Origin: Suillus spraguei
Lineage: Eukaryota; Basidiomycota; Agaricomycetes; Boletales; Suillaceae
NCBI GenBank assembly: GCA_016800925.1
Contig: JABCPU010000009.1
Location: 1 to 64,000, forward strand
Direction of reading: 5' to 3'
DNA length: 64,000 nucleotides
The notes under the pieces were generated by a model. The model did not search any database, was not told the DNA's origin, and saw only the letters and a program-made list of their open reading frames with translations. Made by a program: the position numbers and the translations under genes. Position 1 is the first letter of the stretch. Each line of letters starts with the position of its first letter. Shown here in pieces: positions 10,912-23,700 of the stretch.

Positions 10912-11672
10912 TCAATAGACGATGGACTCGCCGATTAGCTCTGCAGCAATAGATTAAGGCGAGGTTGAGTAAAAAAAGAAATGTTAAAAGGCAAGGCTAC
11001 GACTGACTTGAAGCAAGCTGAAGTTAAAGTCTTCGACGAATAGGAATGATAATAGTGGCCCGGACGACCGACAGAGCAAGAAAGTAACTGTCTAAGGAGG
11101 AATGCCAGCAAGGCATCACTCAGGCTTTTCTACCAAGACTGCACTTTGAAATTGATTAGATGTGTTCGGGTGTTAAGCGACAGAAAAAAGTAAATCTTGT
11201 CATTACAGTAAAACTGTCATGCAAGCCAGGATTGAGCCAGCAAGAAGCCAGCGCGAGACATTGGCTGGCACTGGCCAAGTTGGGTCTAATAACTTTGCTA
11301 ATCAGTAAGCAGGTAGTTTATCGGGCTCCTTCCCACCACTGCTGGAGAGGTAAGGTGGCGGTCTACTACTAGTGGGGTAGTGTAGTACTTAGTAAACCTA
11401 AAACATGCGCCCGGCAAAAACCCAGACCAGTCAGCGGAGTTAAGTTATGAAATCCATCTCAGTCCGCCAACCAAGTCGGGACATAAGCGTATATGCTGAT
11501 TGTCATGACGTTGTATACAACCCACTGTACAATTCATTCATAATTTTAAAAACATAAAACAACCTACTGCATATACTAGCTTGGAAACTCGTTTCAATCC
11601 AAAAAAAGTGCCCATGCGATCGGGTCTCTCAGCGAATGACAAAAGAAACAATCGTATCACCAAACCACCTCA
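10912..11672. other. Intergenic between DUF6533 copy A and the VIT/VWA gene
   Basis: It contains the upstream region of copy A and the 3' flank of the VIT/VWA gene. The frame at 11160-11372 is short and has no features that mark a gene. Confidence 0.55.
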
Positions 11673-14609
11673 TCACGAACCTACTGATTGCCCTGCAATA
11701 TTCACCAAGTCCCAAAAATCACGTCCAGCTAGCAAACTCGCACCCCTTCTATCAATATACTCCAGAGCCTTGTTCATCAATGCATCCAACAAATCTGGTT
11801 GCTCACCCAGATGATGCCTCAGGTACGCAACAACGACTGCAGTCGCCCATATGTTCCCATCGACCTGTAGTTCTACTGCTTTGGCCAATGTATCGATGCC
11901 CACAACCGCCCCCAATTGAGGCGTTGGCGTGAAAGAGCCGTCGAAGTTCTGCAGTGAGATGACAGTGTACGCTTCCTTGGGTACAGGTGGTGCAATGCGT
12001 GCAGGTTTGGCCCCCAGTGGCGCAGCTTCAAAGACTGGCGATGGCGCACGTTGGATTGGATCTTCTGGAGGAGGTACAGGGCTGGGCGGCCGAGAGTAAG
12101 ACCATCGAGAACTCGTGCAAGAGCCTTCCAATGAGCTCAATGTAGAGAAAGTGTCGGTACTCGAGTTATCGTGTCGAGATGAATATTCGCTCTGAATGGA
12201 TGGCGAGCCCGAGCGGGACTGTGCAGCGGAATAATACCTGCCAGGAAGCGGCGCCTGGCGTCTTCGAGTTGTGGGGGGAGGATCAGGGAAGAAGAAGTTG
12301 AACACCGCAGAAACTGCCTGAGACAAGCTGTCCAAAACGGTTTGCACGGTAGACACATCTGTTCCTGAAGCACCCTCATCAACAGGATTACCAGTGCCAC
12401 TAGTGTGACCATGCTGACGTCGAGATCTTTGCCATGATGTTGATCGGCGCAGTCTTCTTACTGTCTCATGTCCGGACTCTTCAGCAAAAAAGGATGTGTG
12501 CTCGCTCACAAGCTGGTAATCAAGTCCTAAGCGAACGATCGCCGCTTTTCGAATGTCCTCGTCCGAAGCGGGTGCGATTGGTTTGGGAAGGGGCGTCCTA
12601 CCCTCTGCCAAGCCCTTCATAAGTTGCCGTGCAGCTAAGGTATGCAGGAGTGGAATGGACGACCACTCGTCCTTGAATGGTTTCACTTCCGTAACAAGCA
12701 CGAGATCGTCAAGAACTTCTTCCGAGTCCTTAAGCTTTGCACGCAACTTGACTTCGCGAGGAATCGAACGGAAAGTAGTGATGGCGAAGACATTGAGGCG
12801 CATTCCAGGGAATATGCTTGTGATTGTAGGCGGCCCTTGTTGCATCAAAGGAGGTGGTTCTAGCTGCACAACGCTGGGCGGAAGCGGGTGATGGTGATTC
12901 AAGGGTGAAAAATTGACAGCTGGTGGGCTCCCCGCACCATGCCAATCAATCGTGACACTCTCGATCTCGCGTGTCCGACCAGCGTTCAGAAGCATCGCAC
13001 ATTTCCCTGTGATGTCTTCGGCCTGCACAGCAAACAGACATTTACCTCCGCCCTCGCGAGCAAGGCGCTCGCACATCGCGGATGAGACATTTTCACCGAT
13101 TCCGAGAGTGAATACTCTCAATTGTGCGTTGGCCTTGCAGCCTTTCACAGCTTTGGAGACAACTGTGAATGGGTCAAGTATCGCAGAAGTCTAGTTTACC
13201 GTCAGATGGAAGAGTTATAGCGAAGTCATCACACGTACATGTATACCGCCGTCAGTGAGGACGAACATAGCAGTCGGGCGGTTGCAGTTACGCGATGCGA
13301 TAGCGAATTGAAGGGCCTTGGCAATTTCTGTCCCTCCGTAGTTTGCTTGCATGCCCCGTACATTTGAAATCTGTTCATACCGGTCATTAGCTAGTTACTT
13401 TGGACAGTGACAAAACTTACTGACCGCATGATGCATTCCAGTCTGATCAAACAACATACTGTTCTCCCACAGACCATCAACATTGGTTCCAAAGCTAAAA
13501 ATATTGAAAGTCGTTTGTGAATCCGGTAATAGGTGAAGGAGCATTTCAAGTGTGCGTTTGGCTGTCTCCATTGGGGCTCCACTCATGCTTCCGCTGCGAT
13601 CAATGACGAAAATATACTCCTGCGAATCCAAGGGAGGAATTTTGAAGCTTGGTACGAGGGAGAGCTGCATAGCAATGGTACCACGGCCCCGGGGATCAAT
13701 TTCAGCAAAACACCGAGATTTGTCGAGTCCAAGAGCATGGACTGTCAATACGAAGTCTTTGTCGAGGAACGTCGTCGATGACCAAGTTACGCACATCCGT
13801 CGTTGAGACTTTCTCCCGGTGCCTGACTTGTAGCGTTTGCGAGTGATTGTCGGGTGTGTAGGGCTGCGTATCTCCTGGATCTTATCACTAGTTTGAATGT
13901 CCACAGTGATTTTGACAATAGTCTTGTCAGTGGGTGTAGATGCGTCGAGCATGGCTGCTGGAGTCTCGCCGTATCGTTCAGCGATAGCCATCGGAAGCTG
14001 TAGACGGACTTCGTCCCGTCTTCCATTGTCCAAAAGATCCATTACAAACTGTTCGCTCATCAGATAAGGTTTTAATGAGCGAGAGTGTACTCACCATCAA
14101 TCTTGCTGTGACCTTCTTTCGAGCTGGAACCGAGCCAATTGAAATCGTGAATACTAGATCAAAGTCAAAGTAAGCGCTCGTCTAGTATCAACAAAAAGTG
14201 CCTGTCATACTGTCGTCTGTCACCCATTCTACAAGTCCTGCAGTCCTTCCGGCATCCACCGCACTCTGAAAAGCTTGGGCAGCTTCCGACTTTTCTTTCG
14301 CGACACCGATGATAGTACGACCATCGTCGTGCTCAAGCTCAAAAGCACAAGCAGCAGCACTCTCTGGAAGAGGGAATACATATTTGGCCCTGCTGGTAGG
14401 ACTGTCTGATACATTCTCAAACACTTGTGAGAGAACGACTCTCGCAGACACTAGTACGAGGAAAGGAGTGATGATTAGTTCTATCGAACTGAACAGGCAC
14501 GTAAGTACGCACCATCGACCATCCATACCCTCACATCGACCTCTTGAAGCGGCAAATACAAAAGATGATGATCTGGGGAGCGATGTACGATTCCTGCGTA
14601 TTTGTTCAT
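11673..14609 (-). CDS. VIT and von Willebrand factor A domain protein
   Basis: The ATG at 14609 opens exon 1, which ends at a GTGCGT donor near 14512. The second exon holds a VIT domain (VVLSQVFENVSDSPTSRAKY, YVFPLPESAAACAFELEHDD). After two more short introns comes a VWA domain with the MIDAS motif FVIDRSGSMSGAPM, continuing with GGTEIAKALQFAI and FVLTDGG across an intron and VFTLGIGENVSS. The last exon (13148-11673, 491 codons) has a long Ser/Pro-rich stretch and ends in a conserved module FDGSFTPTPQLGAVVG...WATAVVVAYLRHHLG, like the C-terminus of VWA5A and PARP4-like proteins. About 850-900 residues, with no signal peptide seen, so probably intracellular. The family binds protein partners through the metal site; the exact job in fungi is unknown. 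Confidence 0.9.
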
Positions 14610-15096
14610 ATCCGTGAAGTGAAGAGATAAGGTGGAGATATCGCCCATACTAGTAAATTCTTGGACATTTTATAATTGGAGTTTGACGCCTATGCTTCCT
14701 GTGGCAAGCCATTTTAGATTCTGCGGAAGTGCGAATTAACAGGAATATGTAAGGCTATAGAAGCCTGTGCTACAGCTCTGTTGTGTTCGATTCCTGTGAT
14801 GAACTGCCAGGGAACGAACGTTGAGGACCATAGTGATTGAATGGTGCTCGATTTGCCCAATTGAATATCAATATCGCGGCGTGGCATCCTGAGTGTCGCT
14901 GAGAAGCTGCGGATCCGGATTGCGATTAGGGCTGCTCAATTCTTGGGCTCAGTTCTTGGGCTCAGCCCAGCTGAGTTCACCTGTCAGCAAATGATATCGC
15001 TTAATGTTTGGCGACAGTGCCGAGATCGTGCCGACGCAGCCACCAGTGCTGCCACATCACCACGACTGTCTGTGATGCGTGAATTCAAGCTCAAGC
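14610..15096. other. Intergenic, 5' side of the Harbinger element
   Basis: It includes the divergent upstream region of the VIT/VWA gene. From about 14930 it carries GGGCTGCTCAATTCTTGGGC followed by two abutting copies of TTCTTGGGCTCAG, possibly the 5' terminal repeat of the transposon. No matching inverted copy was found downstream. Confidence 0.45.
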
Positions 15097-16607
15097 ATGG
15101 TGCAACCAACACAGGCCGAACTTCAAGCACATCTTGCAGGGCAAGCCCAACTCCTCATGGGGCTTGTAGCTGTGCTGGACGACAATTCGGATGATGATCT
15201 TGATGAACTTGCCAATGATGATGACCTTCGTGATGACTATCTATCTGATTCTGATGCATTGCTCATGGTAGCTCTCGAATATCAATCCCTTGCTGTGTCC
15301 ATTACTGGTGACGGTTCACGAGGACCATACAATCAGACTCCCCGGTGCAAAGACTTCTTTTCATGCTGCTTGCAAAGTCCTGATCGTGAATTTCGACACT
15401 ATTTTCGGTGTGTAGTGTAGCCTTATGAATCAATATTTTTCGTCAACTTTCAATTCAATCAGAGTTGGTCGAGACACCTTTGACAGGCTGGTTGCAAAAC
15501 TAGCAGATAATCCAATTTTTACATCAACTGGAACCAAGCCACAACGACACGTGAAGTACCAACTTGGGTGCTTTCTTTTTCGTTATGGCATGCGTGGATC
15601 AGACTCTCTCCAAGTGGCAAAAGAGTTGGCAATTGGACATGATTCTGTTTTCAAGTATTGTCGTCGGGTTAGCAAGGCCTTCGAGCACTAAAGATCGAGT
15701 TCTTGGTATTTCCAAATGCTCAACAGAAGGAGATCATATCAGACTACATTGAGGAGACCTCAGGCTTTCCTGCATGTATTGGAAGTGCTGATGGTTCTCT
15801 AATTCGGTTTTCTGATAAGCCACTGGAATTTGGCTGGACATACATGTGTCGTAAGAAGTATTTATTTTGCGGTACAGTCACATATGACCTTGTTGCTGAG
15901 AGTCAGAACTGATTCTGATATGATACAGATGAATGTTCAGGCAGTGGTTGATCATGAGCGTAAATTCATATCTTATGACCTTGGATGGCCAGAATCTGTT
16001 CCTGATGTCCATATCTTCAAGCAGTCAGATCTTTGGAAGCAACATCGGCATTATTTTAAGAATGGGGAGTACATACTTGTTGATAAAGGTTGGTTACATT
16101 ATACACCTTTTTGAACTCATTACATATCTATGTATTCATCCATTAGGCTACCCTTCAACACCATACACGCTGAGACCATTCAATGAGCCAGAGCTCCATG
16201 CTGTCACTCCTGATGTGCGACGACGAATGAAGAGGTTCAACTATCGCCTTTCAACTGTTCGCATAGCCTCTGAACATGCATTTGGTATGTTGAAGGGCCA
16301 ATTTCCAGCACTCAAGGAGCTTGGGCCACACAAGAATGTACAAGATGCATATAAAGTGGTAGAAGCCCTCATGGTTCTGCACAATATCTGTCTTACATGG
16401 CATGACCGCCCTGAGATTATCCTCAACTACAACTCGACAGATGAATGGACTGATGATGAAGATGAGGCGGAGGAGGTAGATGTAGAGGACGAGAATACGG
16501 AAGTTGAGGGGCCTATTGATATTCCACGATGGGAGACAGAGGCATGGCTCCGAGCTCAAGGCAAAAGGAAGCGAGAGTTATTGCTAGATGAGCTTTTTCC
16601 AGCTTAA
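15097..16607 (+). pseudogene. Harbinger DDE_4 transposase, one frame break
   Basis: The ATG at 15097 starts an acidic N-terminus and the stop is at 16605. Introns fit near 15408-15463, 15859-15907 and 16089-16146. The nuclease core shows IGSADGSLIRF (first Asp), DLGWPESVPDVHIFKQS (second Asp) and RIASEHAFGMLKGQFPAL (Glu), as in HARBI1 proteins that cut and join DNA at TWA targets in the nucleus. An N-terminal winged-helix-like part (VAKELAIGHDSVFKY) precedes it. Near 15688 the frame must gain one base to join KAFE to the next segment, so the gene is broken as written; a sequence error would equally explain it. The tail is acidic and ends LLLDELFPA. Confidence 0.82.
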
Positions 16608-16686
16608 GGGAAATTCAAAAGAAATTCAAAACAACAATGAAATACAACGTAAATAGTTGAAGACAATGTAAATATTTTGGTAAATG

Positions 16687-16974
16687 TTAGGTATCAAAGA
16701 AACGGCAAAGGAACCTATTTGCTGCAGCCTTTACATCAGGATCAATTTCTGTAGAGGGAGCTGATAGCACAGCACGAGCGACCTCAATCTTTGACATGCG
16801 CTCTGCTCGCCTCTCTTCTGTAGTAGTACTTGACACTCTTACAGCCCTCAAAAAACACTTACATGTCATCCCACCAAGTGACTGCACAGGCTTAGTCCCG
16901 AGTTCCGTCGACACGGGCCAGGTGAAATTAAATATGCTTCTGCACTCCGCCCTCCGCAGCTCGACAAGGGATTA
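16687..16974 (-). pseudogene. C-terminal remnant of the Harbinger accessory (Myb-like) protein
   Basis: A minus-strand frame of about 95 codons ends with TTEERRAERMSKIEVARAVL and DPDVKAAANRFLCRFFDT. A basic or helical stretch followed by a short conserved end is the pattern of accessory DNA-binding proteins of PIF/Harbinger elements. There is no ATG at its start and a TAA stands just upstream, so it is a fragment. Assignment rests mainly on position and orientation next to the transposase. Confidence 0.4.
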
Positions 16975-17094
16975 TTGTCTCATTTCTTGCACATCGAATA
17001 ATATTTCCTTCTACTTCTACCAAGCATTATTCCTGGGCGACGTGCACACGTCCGGTCTTCGAAACAATACACAAGCATACAGCGGAGTCGTACG

Positions 17095-18947
17095 TCAGCT
17101 GCATCGTGCCCAGGATCGTTGTTCCATCGGATTACCCCATGAACTGGTAAGTCCGCATTCATCCGTGTGGTCTACCGTCACTGAAGGCCTGATTCGCGCG
17201 CATACGTCGAGTTCCATGTCATTTGTGCGCATATCTTCAGACGATTTGAATCCAAATTCAGGATCAATGTGGTATCTGGGGGTGAGCGGAGAACGGAGAC
17301 CAGACGCCTCACCCCGAGCGTTTGGCGGGGAACGTGCGGCTACTACGTTATCCAAACGCCTGGTCTCTGCTTCAGATAGTTCTGTGTGTGTAATGGGAGT
17401 GCGGGACGAAATTGAGAGCATCAACGTGAGAGCAGCAAAACTCTGGAGTGGTGCGTACCTCGCAGGTGGATGAGAATCCGTTGGCTCATAATCCATATTA
17501 CAGCAAAACCTATTGATGCCCTGATAATGTCTGGTGAGCAACTTTATGATGGATGTTTCAAAGCTTACCCTGCCGCCTAATAGAATGGAATCATTATAAG
17601 CGGACTAAGCTTTCATGGATCATGGTATGGAAATCATACCTGGGTCTGGATATTGGATGTATGATAAAGGACGATATTGAATATATTCGATCCTGATGAA
17701 ATGCTGCTCAGTGGTGCATGCCAAGCCCAAATAGAGCGTACCTACCTGTCAGCACGACGAAATATCCGATGCCGTCATAGATTAGGCTGAGCACGATGAG
17801 TGACTTTGTATCACTTTGCGACTATCGAGGGACTTACACCCGTACCAACTGTTCCAGTCTAGCAATACGTCAGTAAGTCTAATTACCAAGGGAGAGGGTA
17901 TATGCACTTGCTGCTGAGAGGATTGTACCGCAGAAGATACACAGTGGAGACAATCAACGCTACGAGGTCGTAAAACATCGCAACTGTATAGTAGAACCAT
18001 GCCGACAGTACTTTACCAGAATTTCCTGGAGTACAGCTATGGTTCATGAGGTTTTGAACAATACATGAGTACAAGCACCGCTTACTTTCCCTAAAAACGA
18101 CGTTGTTTACGTGAATCTTGTTGCGAGGAACATTGACATACATGAACAACGACAGCTGTTGGTTCTCATGTCAGCGTGAACTCGAGATCAAAATATAAGC
18201 TAGAGCTCACGTATCCGGTTAAACATATTGGTGAACCATTCCAGCTAAACTGGGTCAGAGAGATATTACACGGATGTACGTAACAACCCACTGAAACTGA
18301 AACAAAGTATAGCACCACCAGTGCAATTCCTACCCGCCTATTCCTCCTTGCAATATTGAATGTCCTAGGCGACATAAAATTGTGTACAGCCGGCTGCGTA
18401 CAATACATACCTGACGCCTAAGATGACTTGTGATATCATAGTTTGTATAACTATGAAGTGGTGAATAGAGTCCTGTTAGGTGAATTTCGGCAGGACCGAC
18501 CTTTGAAGATAGGTGAAATCATATAGTAATGTTTGCATGTTTCAAGAGTGAACCCGGTGGAGAAGACACCGTAATTACTGAGAACCATGACCGTGATACT
18601 ACCATAACTTCATAAAAGTCAGGGAAAAAGTCGCATGATGGGACGAGGACAGACGTACCGTATGAGAATGAATAAGATGCAGGCAAGACTGGTGGATCGC
18701 GGTTACTAGTGGAGATACGCAAATACCGGTATGTGAATACATACCGAAGACGAAAAAGAGAGGTCTGGCTTTTGTAAAACCGCCATTCTGCGGGGAGGGT
18801 AATGATATAACTGAAGAAAATGAGTCATGACAGTGACCACGGCACCGTAGCTCGAGAAAAGACTTACTCGTATAATGCAATGGAGATTGAAGCTATCCGC
18901 AGATACTTTTCCGTTGCCTCGTTATCGACGACCCCAAGCTCCGTCAT
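17095..18947 (-). CDS. DUF6533 seven-helix membrane protein (copy B)
   Basis: The ATG is at 18947; exon 1 ends at 18868 before GTAAGT. Exon 1 encodes TEKYLRIASISIALY and exon 2 YIITLPAEWRFYKSQTSLFR, the DUF6533 signature. Helical exons follow, including WFYYTVAMFYDLVALIVST with the same short introns as copy A. The C-terminal tail is hydrophilic and carries the family segment SGLRSPLTPRYHIDPEFGF, but its end differs: the expected final WDKPTVE is replaced and the frame runs 10 codons further to a TGA at 17095. It also lacks the CACTAGCGCCTA motif seen after copies A and C, perhaps because the transposon lies close downstream. Function is unknown, as for the family. Confidence 0.75.
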
Positions 18948-20780
18948 GTATGAAAAAAAAAATAGAAAATTTACACAAGGTGTGTGTGTGGATATATCGT
19001 TGGGTGAGTTGGACAGCGGTCGATGATTCGAATTAGGGTGACAAAGAATGAAAATATCGCTATGTCTGAGCGAGACGATAACGATAAGCTTGAAGATGGA
19101 TGGCCTGGACGTTTCAAAGACGTTGAAGGGCTGAAAAGAAAGGTAAGACTAAAAAGATTAATGAGGTATTACAATTTGAATCGATGAAAGACATTGGCAG
19201 TGGAAAATTGAGCATCTTATTAGGCGATCTTGTTCCTCAATACTCCGTCTACCCGACATGCCGATCCAATGTAATTTGGGTTGGTCAACTTTTGGAATGG
19301 ATTATGGTGGATTTCTGTAGCTAAGTCATTGTGCTATATGATCCTGTAGCCGAATCGTCCATGGCCAGAGCAAGTTATCGATCGATCGCATATCTATATT
19401 TAGACATTTACTCGAAGTCGTTCGTCTTTGTCATCACGAACGCTTTACGTAATTTACCTTACCTCAGCAGTTCTTCATAGGTATGTTTCTTGTTTCTTAT
19501 GCACGCCGTCTCTTATCTCACTCTGTATCATCTCTAAACTCTTCCTTTAGGTATTAACAATCATCAGCAGTTCTTCATCAGACGCTGAGACTCTTCCTAT
19601 TAAAGTTCACAGAGCTCAAGAGACACGAGGCCGTACATTTAGCCAAGTACGTATTTCTCCTCTTTAGTATACAACTCACCTCACTTACATCTTGTCATGC
19701 AGAGAATACATGTGCACCTGGCCCAGGTGCAACTTTGCGACTCAGCTACGATATCCATTGTGGTAAACAGAAAATTGTACAGTCTTCTATACACAAATGA
19801 AAAATTGTCCTAGAAGTTAGACATTTTTCTATTTGTGTATAGAAGACCATACAATTTTTATCTCAATGTTGGACAATACCTTTATGCGCCCGCGTCGCGT
19901 TTATTTCCTTTCCAAGAACCGCCCAGTGTCGATGGCAGCATGTTGTGATGAACCAGGTGCACGTGGCCGTCTATTCACCTTGGCAAGTAGACGATCCGGA
20001 GCTCCACTGGGGAATAAGTCCCTCGCTCCACCATATGATATGCTGACCCTTTTCCAGCAAAGTTATTGCGCTTGCTTCGGGAGTTGTGGTGGCATGTCCA
20101 GCGCATTAGTTTGGTTATTGGCACCCGGATCTATTATGATACATTATGAATCAATAATTAATTGACTATGTGGCTGAACTGGATTGTAGATACGGTCACG
20201 AATGCCTGTCTTTTATAAAGATAACGCGCCATCCACTACCTTCGAGGGTTTTAAGCGTCTTGTCCGAGTTCGCGGCGATATGCTAACCTTCGAGCTTTAG
20301 TCTAGAATTTACTTAAACAAATTGTCCAGCGATACATCGCGTGTGCAATATCAGTGCCAAAAGCACCTGAGTCGAAAGTGAGAAAGAGGACTAAGAACGA
20401 TGAAATAAGCACTTTCCAATTATCTTCCCTAGTATGAAAATCTCAGATCCCTCGTAGCGCCAATACTTATCCGCTGGTAGCGATGCCGTGTAGGAACAAT
20501 CATGCTTTGCACCTGCAACTTGCAAGCTTCGTTATCGATGCTCAGCCAAGCAAGAGACCAACATCAAACACTCTATCAATATGTCTATATCTGGTCTCGT
20601 CCTCAAGCACCGGTTTAGCCCAAAAATTCATCCACGGACCACGGGTGGGCAAACGACCAATCACATGCTCACCAGATGCCGACTTGTGAATGTTGCGTCT
20701 TACAACTAACGACTCGAAGGAGGTAATACTCGTTCTTCACACAAAAACAGCATGAATAAATTGCATATCCAACCTGCCAC
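18948..20780. other. Intergenic with a short ORF and a hairpin
   Basis: A 54-codon frame at 19023-19187 (MIRIRVTKNENIAMSERDD) has a possible donor GTAAGA after KRK but no recognisable partner exon. A strong inverted repeat lies at 19771-19859. The ORF at 19833-20165 overlaps one arm of it and shows no domain. Confidence 0.5.
19771..19859. repeat. Near-perfect inverted repeat (foldback, about 39-nt arms)
   Basis: The left arm contains GTCTTCTATACACAAAT and the right arm its complement ATTTGTGTATAGAAGAC. The arms extend to AAAATTGTA and TACAATTTT at the outer ends, with only a few mismatches and a loop of about 10 nt. It could be a remnant of a MITE, or a hairpin RNA source. Confidence 0.85.
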
Positions 20781-23700
20781 TCAAGCACCACTCCGACCTG
20801 CAGCTTTGATCACGGCACCATTAGCCAACTGGGGCAATGTCTTGTTTGGTGCTGGCGAAGATGGCGTTGGCAAGAAACCCGCTCCGACTAGCCATGCAAG
20901 GTACTTCCCCATCAGCTGATCCGAAACGGTGAACGTGCACTGCTGCCCTTGGGAGCGCAACAATGCCACAGTGTTGGTGGCGTCAAGCTCCGGAGCTTTC
21001 GTGCTCGTCGGTAAGTCATCTAGGACGAAGTGGAGGAGGGGGAAGAGGGCGTTATCTTGGACCTCCATGACGTGCTGCTCCAGCTTGCGACGCCATATAA
21101 GATACTCGCATTGCTGTGTAGGGAACCCGTACTCAGCCAACGACGAGAGGATGGTGTTGAATGTCGGAGGGGGTACTGCAGTGATGTGCAGCACGCTTTG
21201 CGCAGCGTTTGACAGCGGCTCCACGGCAGCGAGGGCAGTGCAACGAGCAACATGATCTACAGGCACCATATTTATAGTGTTGTTGATATCTGGGACAAGG
21301 CCAAGCTGGACGCATCCCTTAACCATGCGCCAAATGAAGTCGTCGGTGTTGGTCACTATGAGGTCCCTCAATCAATCTGTCAACATCTCACGGAAGAGTA
21401 GCTTCCATACCTGCAGTGTGCGAGTCGCCAACAATATAACCGGGCCGAACGATATGGCCCCGTAAACCCCTTCTACCAGCTTCAAAGAGCAGCTTCTCCG
21501 ATACCCATTTGCTCTGGCCATAGCCGGACTTGAGACCCACTTTTGCACTTCCAAGTCATCATCTTCCGGAATACCTCTCCGCGAGTCTCGGGACTGTGCC
21601 AGAGAGTCAGATAACTGCACATAGTGCTCGGTATCGATCGCTGATGTCGATGAAACGAAAACCAGCAGCTTCTGCTTTTTCGTCGAGGCGAGTTCCACAG
21701 CAGTCAAGGTACCGATCACGTTCGGTGCACGAAGCCTCTCGTATGGGTATACCCAGTGCACCTATGGAGCACATCATTAGATATTACTGTACGTATGTGA
21801 AAGAGTAGAATAGCGCACCAGAGCACCATTGTGCAAGACGACGTCCGCCTCAGCAGCGACTCGTGACCAGACCTCATCGCCCATACCAAACAAATCAAGG
21901 CCAAGATCTCCAACCACCACCTCGAGTCTACCCGAAGTGAGCCACTGCTCATCCCAAACACCTCGATCACTGGACCCTTCTCGAAGGCGCGCCATGCCTT
22001 GTTCGGCGCTGGGCGCACGCACGAGACAGATGACCTTCCGAACCCTATCAAGGCGCTGGAGAAGATCACGCAACACAAAAGCCCCAAGATAACCAGTAGA
22101 ACCTGTCAAGAACACAGTAACAGCACCCGACTTGAAGTCCTCAGACATCGGCGAGTACGAGGGTCGCAACTGTTCAACGAGCGTCTCGTAGTCCTGTCCA
22201 TACTGAACAGCAGAATTCAATTTCGCAGACACCTTGACAGGGGTCCCAGGGCGCGTCTCGGCGTCGTAAGCGATACCAAAGTCTGGGTCACGAAGCGCGT
22301 CTAGCGCCGAAGCGAGGCCTGTGATAGTCGGCTGGTCGAATATGAGGCCAAGTGGAGCTTCGACAACGAAGATTTTACGGATCTCAAAAATGAGACGCGT
22401 GGCAAGGATGGAGTGGCCACCCAGATCGAAAAAGCTTTCGTCGAGGGGGATAGGTGTGGGTGCGTTTGGGAGAATACTAGTCCAGATGGTGCGCATGGTT
22501 TGTTCGGTGGGGTTTGCTGTGCGCCCGTCAACTGTCTTTTTGGGATCGGAGTACACAGCGTGGGCGTGTGCCGTGTCGGGGAAGGGAAGTGCGGGTTTGT
22601 CTATTTTACCATTAGGGTTGAGGGGCATACGATGCAGCGGCACGAACACTGTAGAAGGAGAGTTAAGTAAAGGAGGTAGAGTAAGGCAATGTTCAACCCC
22701 ACATGATGGTATGCTGTAACTAGGCAGTTTCTTTTTGAGGTGCTCTCTAATATCTTTGATGAGCCGTCTATACTTCGGACTCTTGGCATCAACCTTCTCA
22801 TCACCGTCATCTTCCGTGAGCTCGCTAGCAAAGCCATCCAATTTCGAGCTCTGCAGAGGCACGAAATAACTGACGAGTATCTTTTCCTCGTCCTTGTCTC
22901 TCCGTACGAGCGTGACGTTTTCTCGTACAAGTGGGTGCTGGCTCATTAACGTGTCGATCTCCCCAAGCTCAATCCTGAAACCACGGATCTTGACCTGGTC
23001 ATCTGCACGCCCTGTGCACTCAACGCGCCCATCAGGAAGATACCGACCAAGATCGCCCGAACGGTACATCCTGTCACGGATGCCCTTCCAATGACGTGAC
23101 TCGGGCCCAGCAAGGCCCTGGGGCGGATGCAAGATTGTGTCTCTCCAGGGTAAAGTGGAAGGAGAGAACCAATTGCGAACGAACTTCTCGGCGGTGGCTT
23201 GGCTATCGAGGTATCCCTCCGCTAGGCCTCCAGATCGCACATAAATCTCTCCGACCTCTCCCACTGCGCAAGGGACATTTCTGTCGCTGCGGTTAACGAC
23301 AAGGAGCTGTACGTCAATCATACCCTCTCCAGCCGGCATGATATCCTTCTGAGTGGCGAGGAAAGTCGGGTCCTCGGATAAGGGTGGAATCGCGAAATAA
23401 GATACAGCGCGCTGTGTCTCTGTTGTACCATACATGTTGATAATCTGTACATTCGTGGCAAGGGCTTGAAGGCGGAGGCAATCGCGCTTGGTTAAGACAT
23501 CGCCGACGAAGAATGCGTTTCGTAGAGATGGGATCTGGCGTGTTGCTTGTGCGGAGAGTAACTGACCCATGGCGGGGGTTAGGTGCGTGATTGTAACTTT
23601 GCTATCGTCCATCCACTCTGCGAGACGGCCGGGTGTCCCGATGTCTTCTGCCGTGGGTACATGAAGCTCTGCACCCAAGAAGAGGGGTGTAAAAACTATA

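Larger units (their letters stand above)
14930..16975 (+). mobile_element. PIF/Harbinger DNA transposon, probably truncated at the right
   Basis: A DDE_4 (HARBI1-like) transposase on the plus strand faces, tail to tail, a short minus-strand frame that resembles the end of the accessory DNA-binding protein. This two-gene layout is known for PIF/Harbinger. The left end may start with the GGGCTGCTC repeat at about 14930. The right end seems lost, because no inverted copy is visible before the neighbouring DUF6533 gene ends at 17095. Confidence 0.75.

Noticed and set aside
19833..20165. 110-codon plus-strand ORF
   Set aside because: It starts inside one arm of the foldback, has no motif or splice pattern, and ends in AT-rich sequence.
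20929..22719. Several plus-strand ORFs of 60-130 codons
   Set aside because: They are antisense to LYS2 exons and lose any protein-like pattern outside them.
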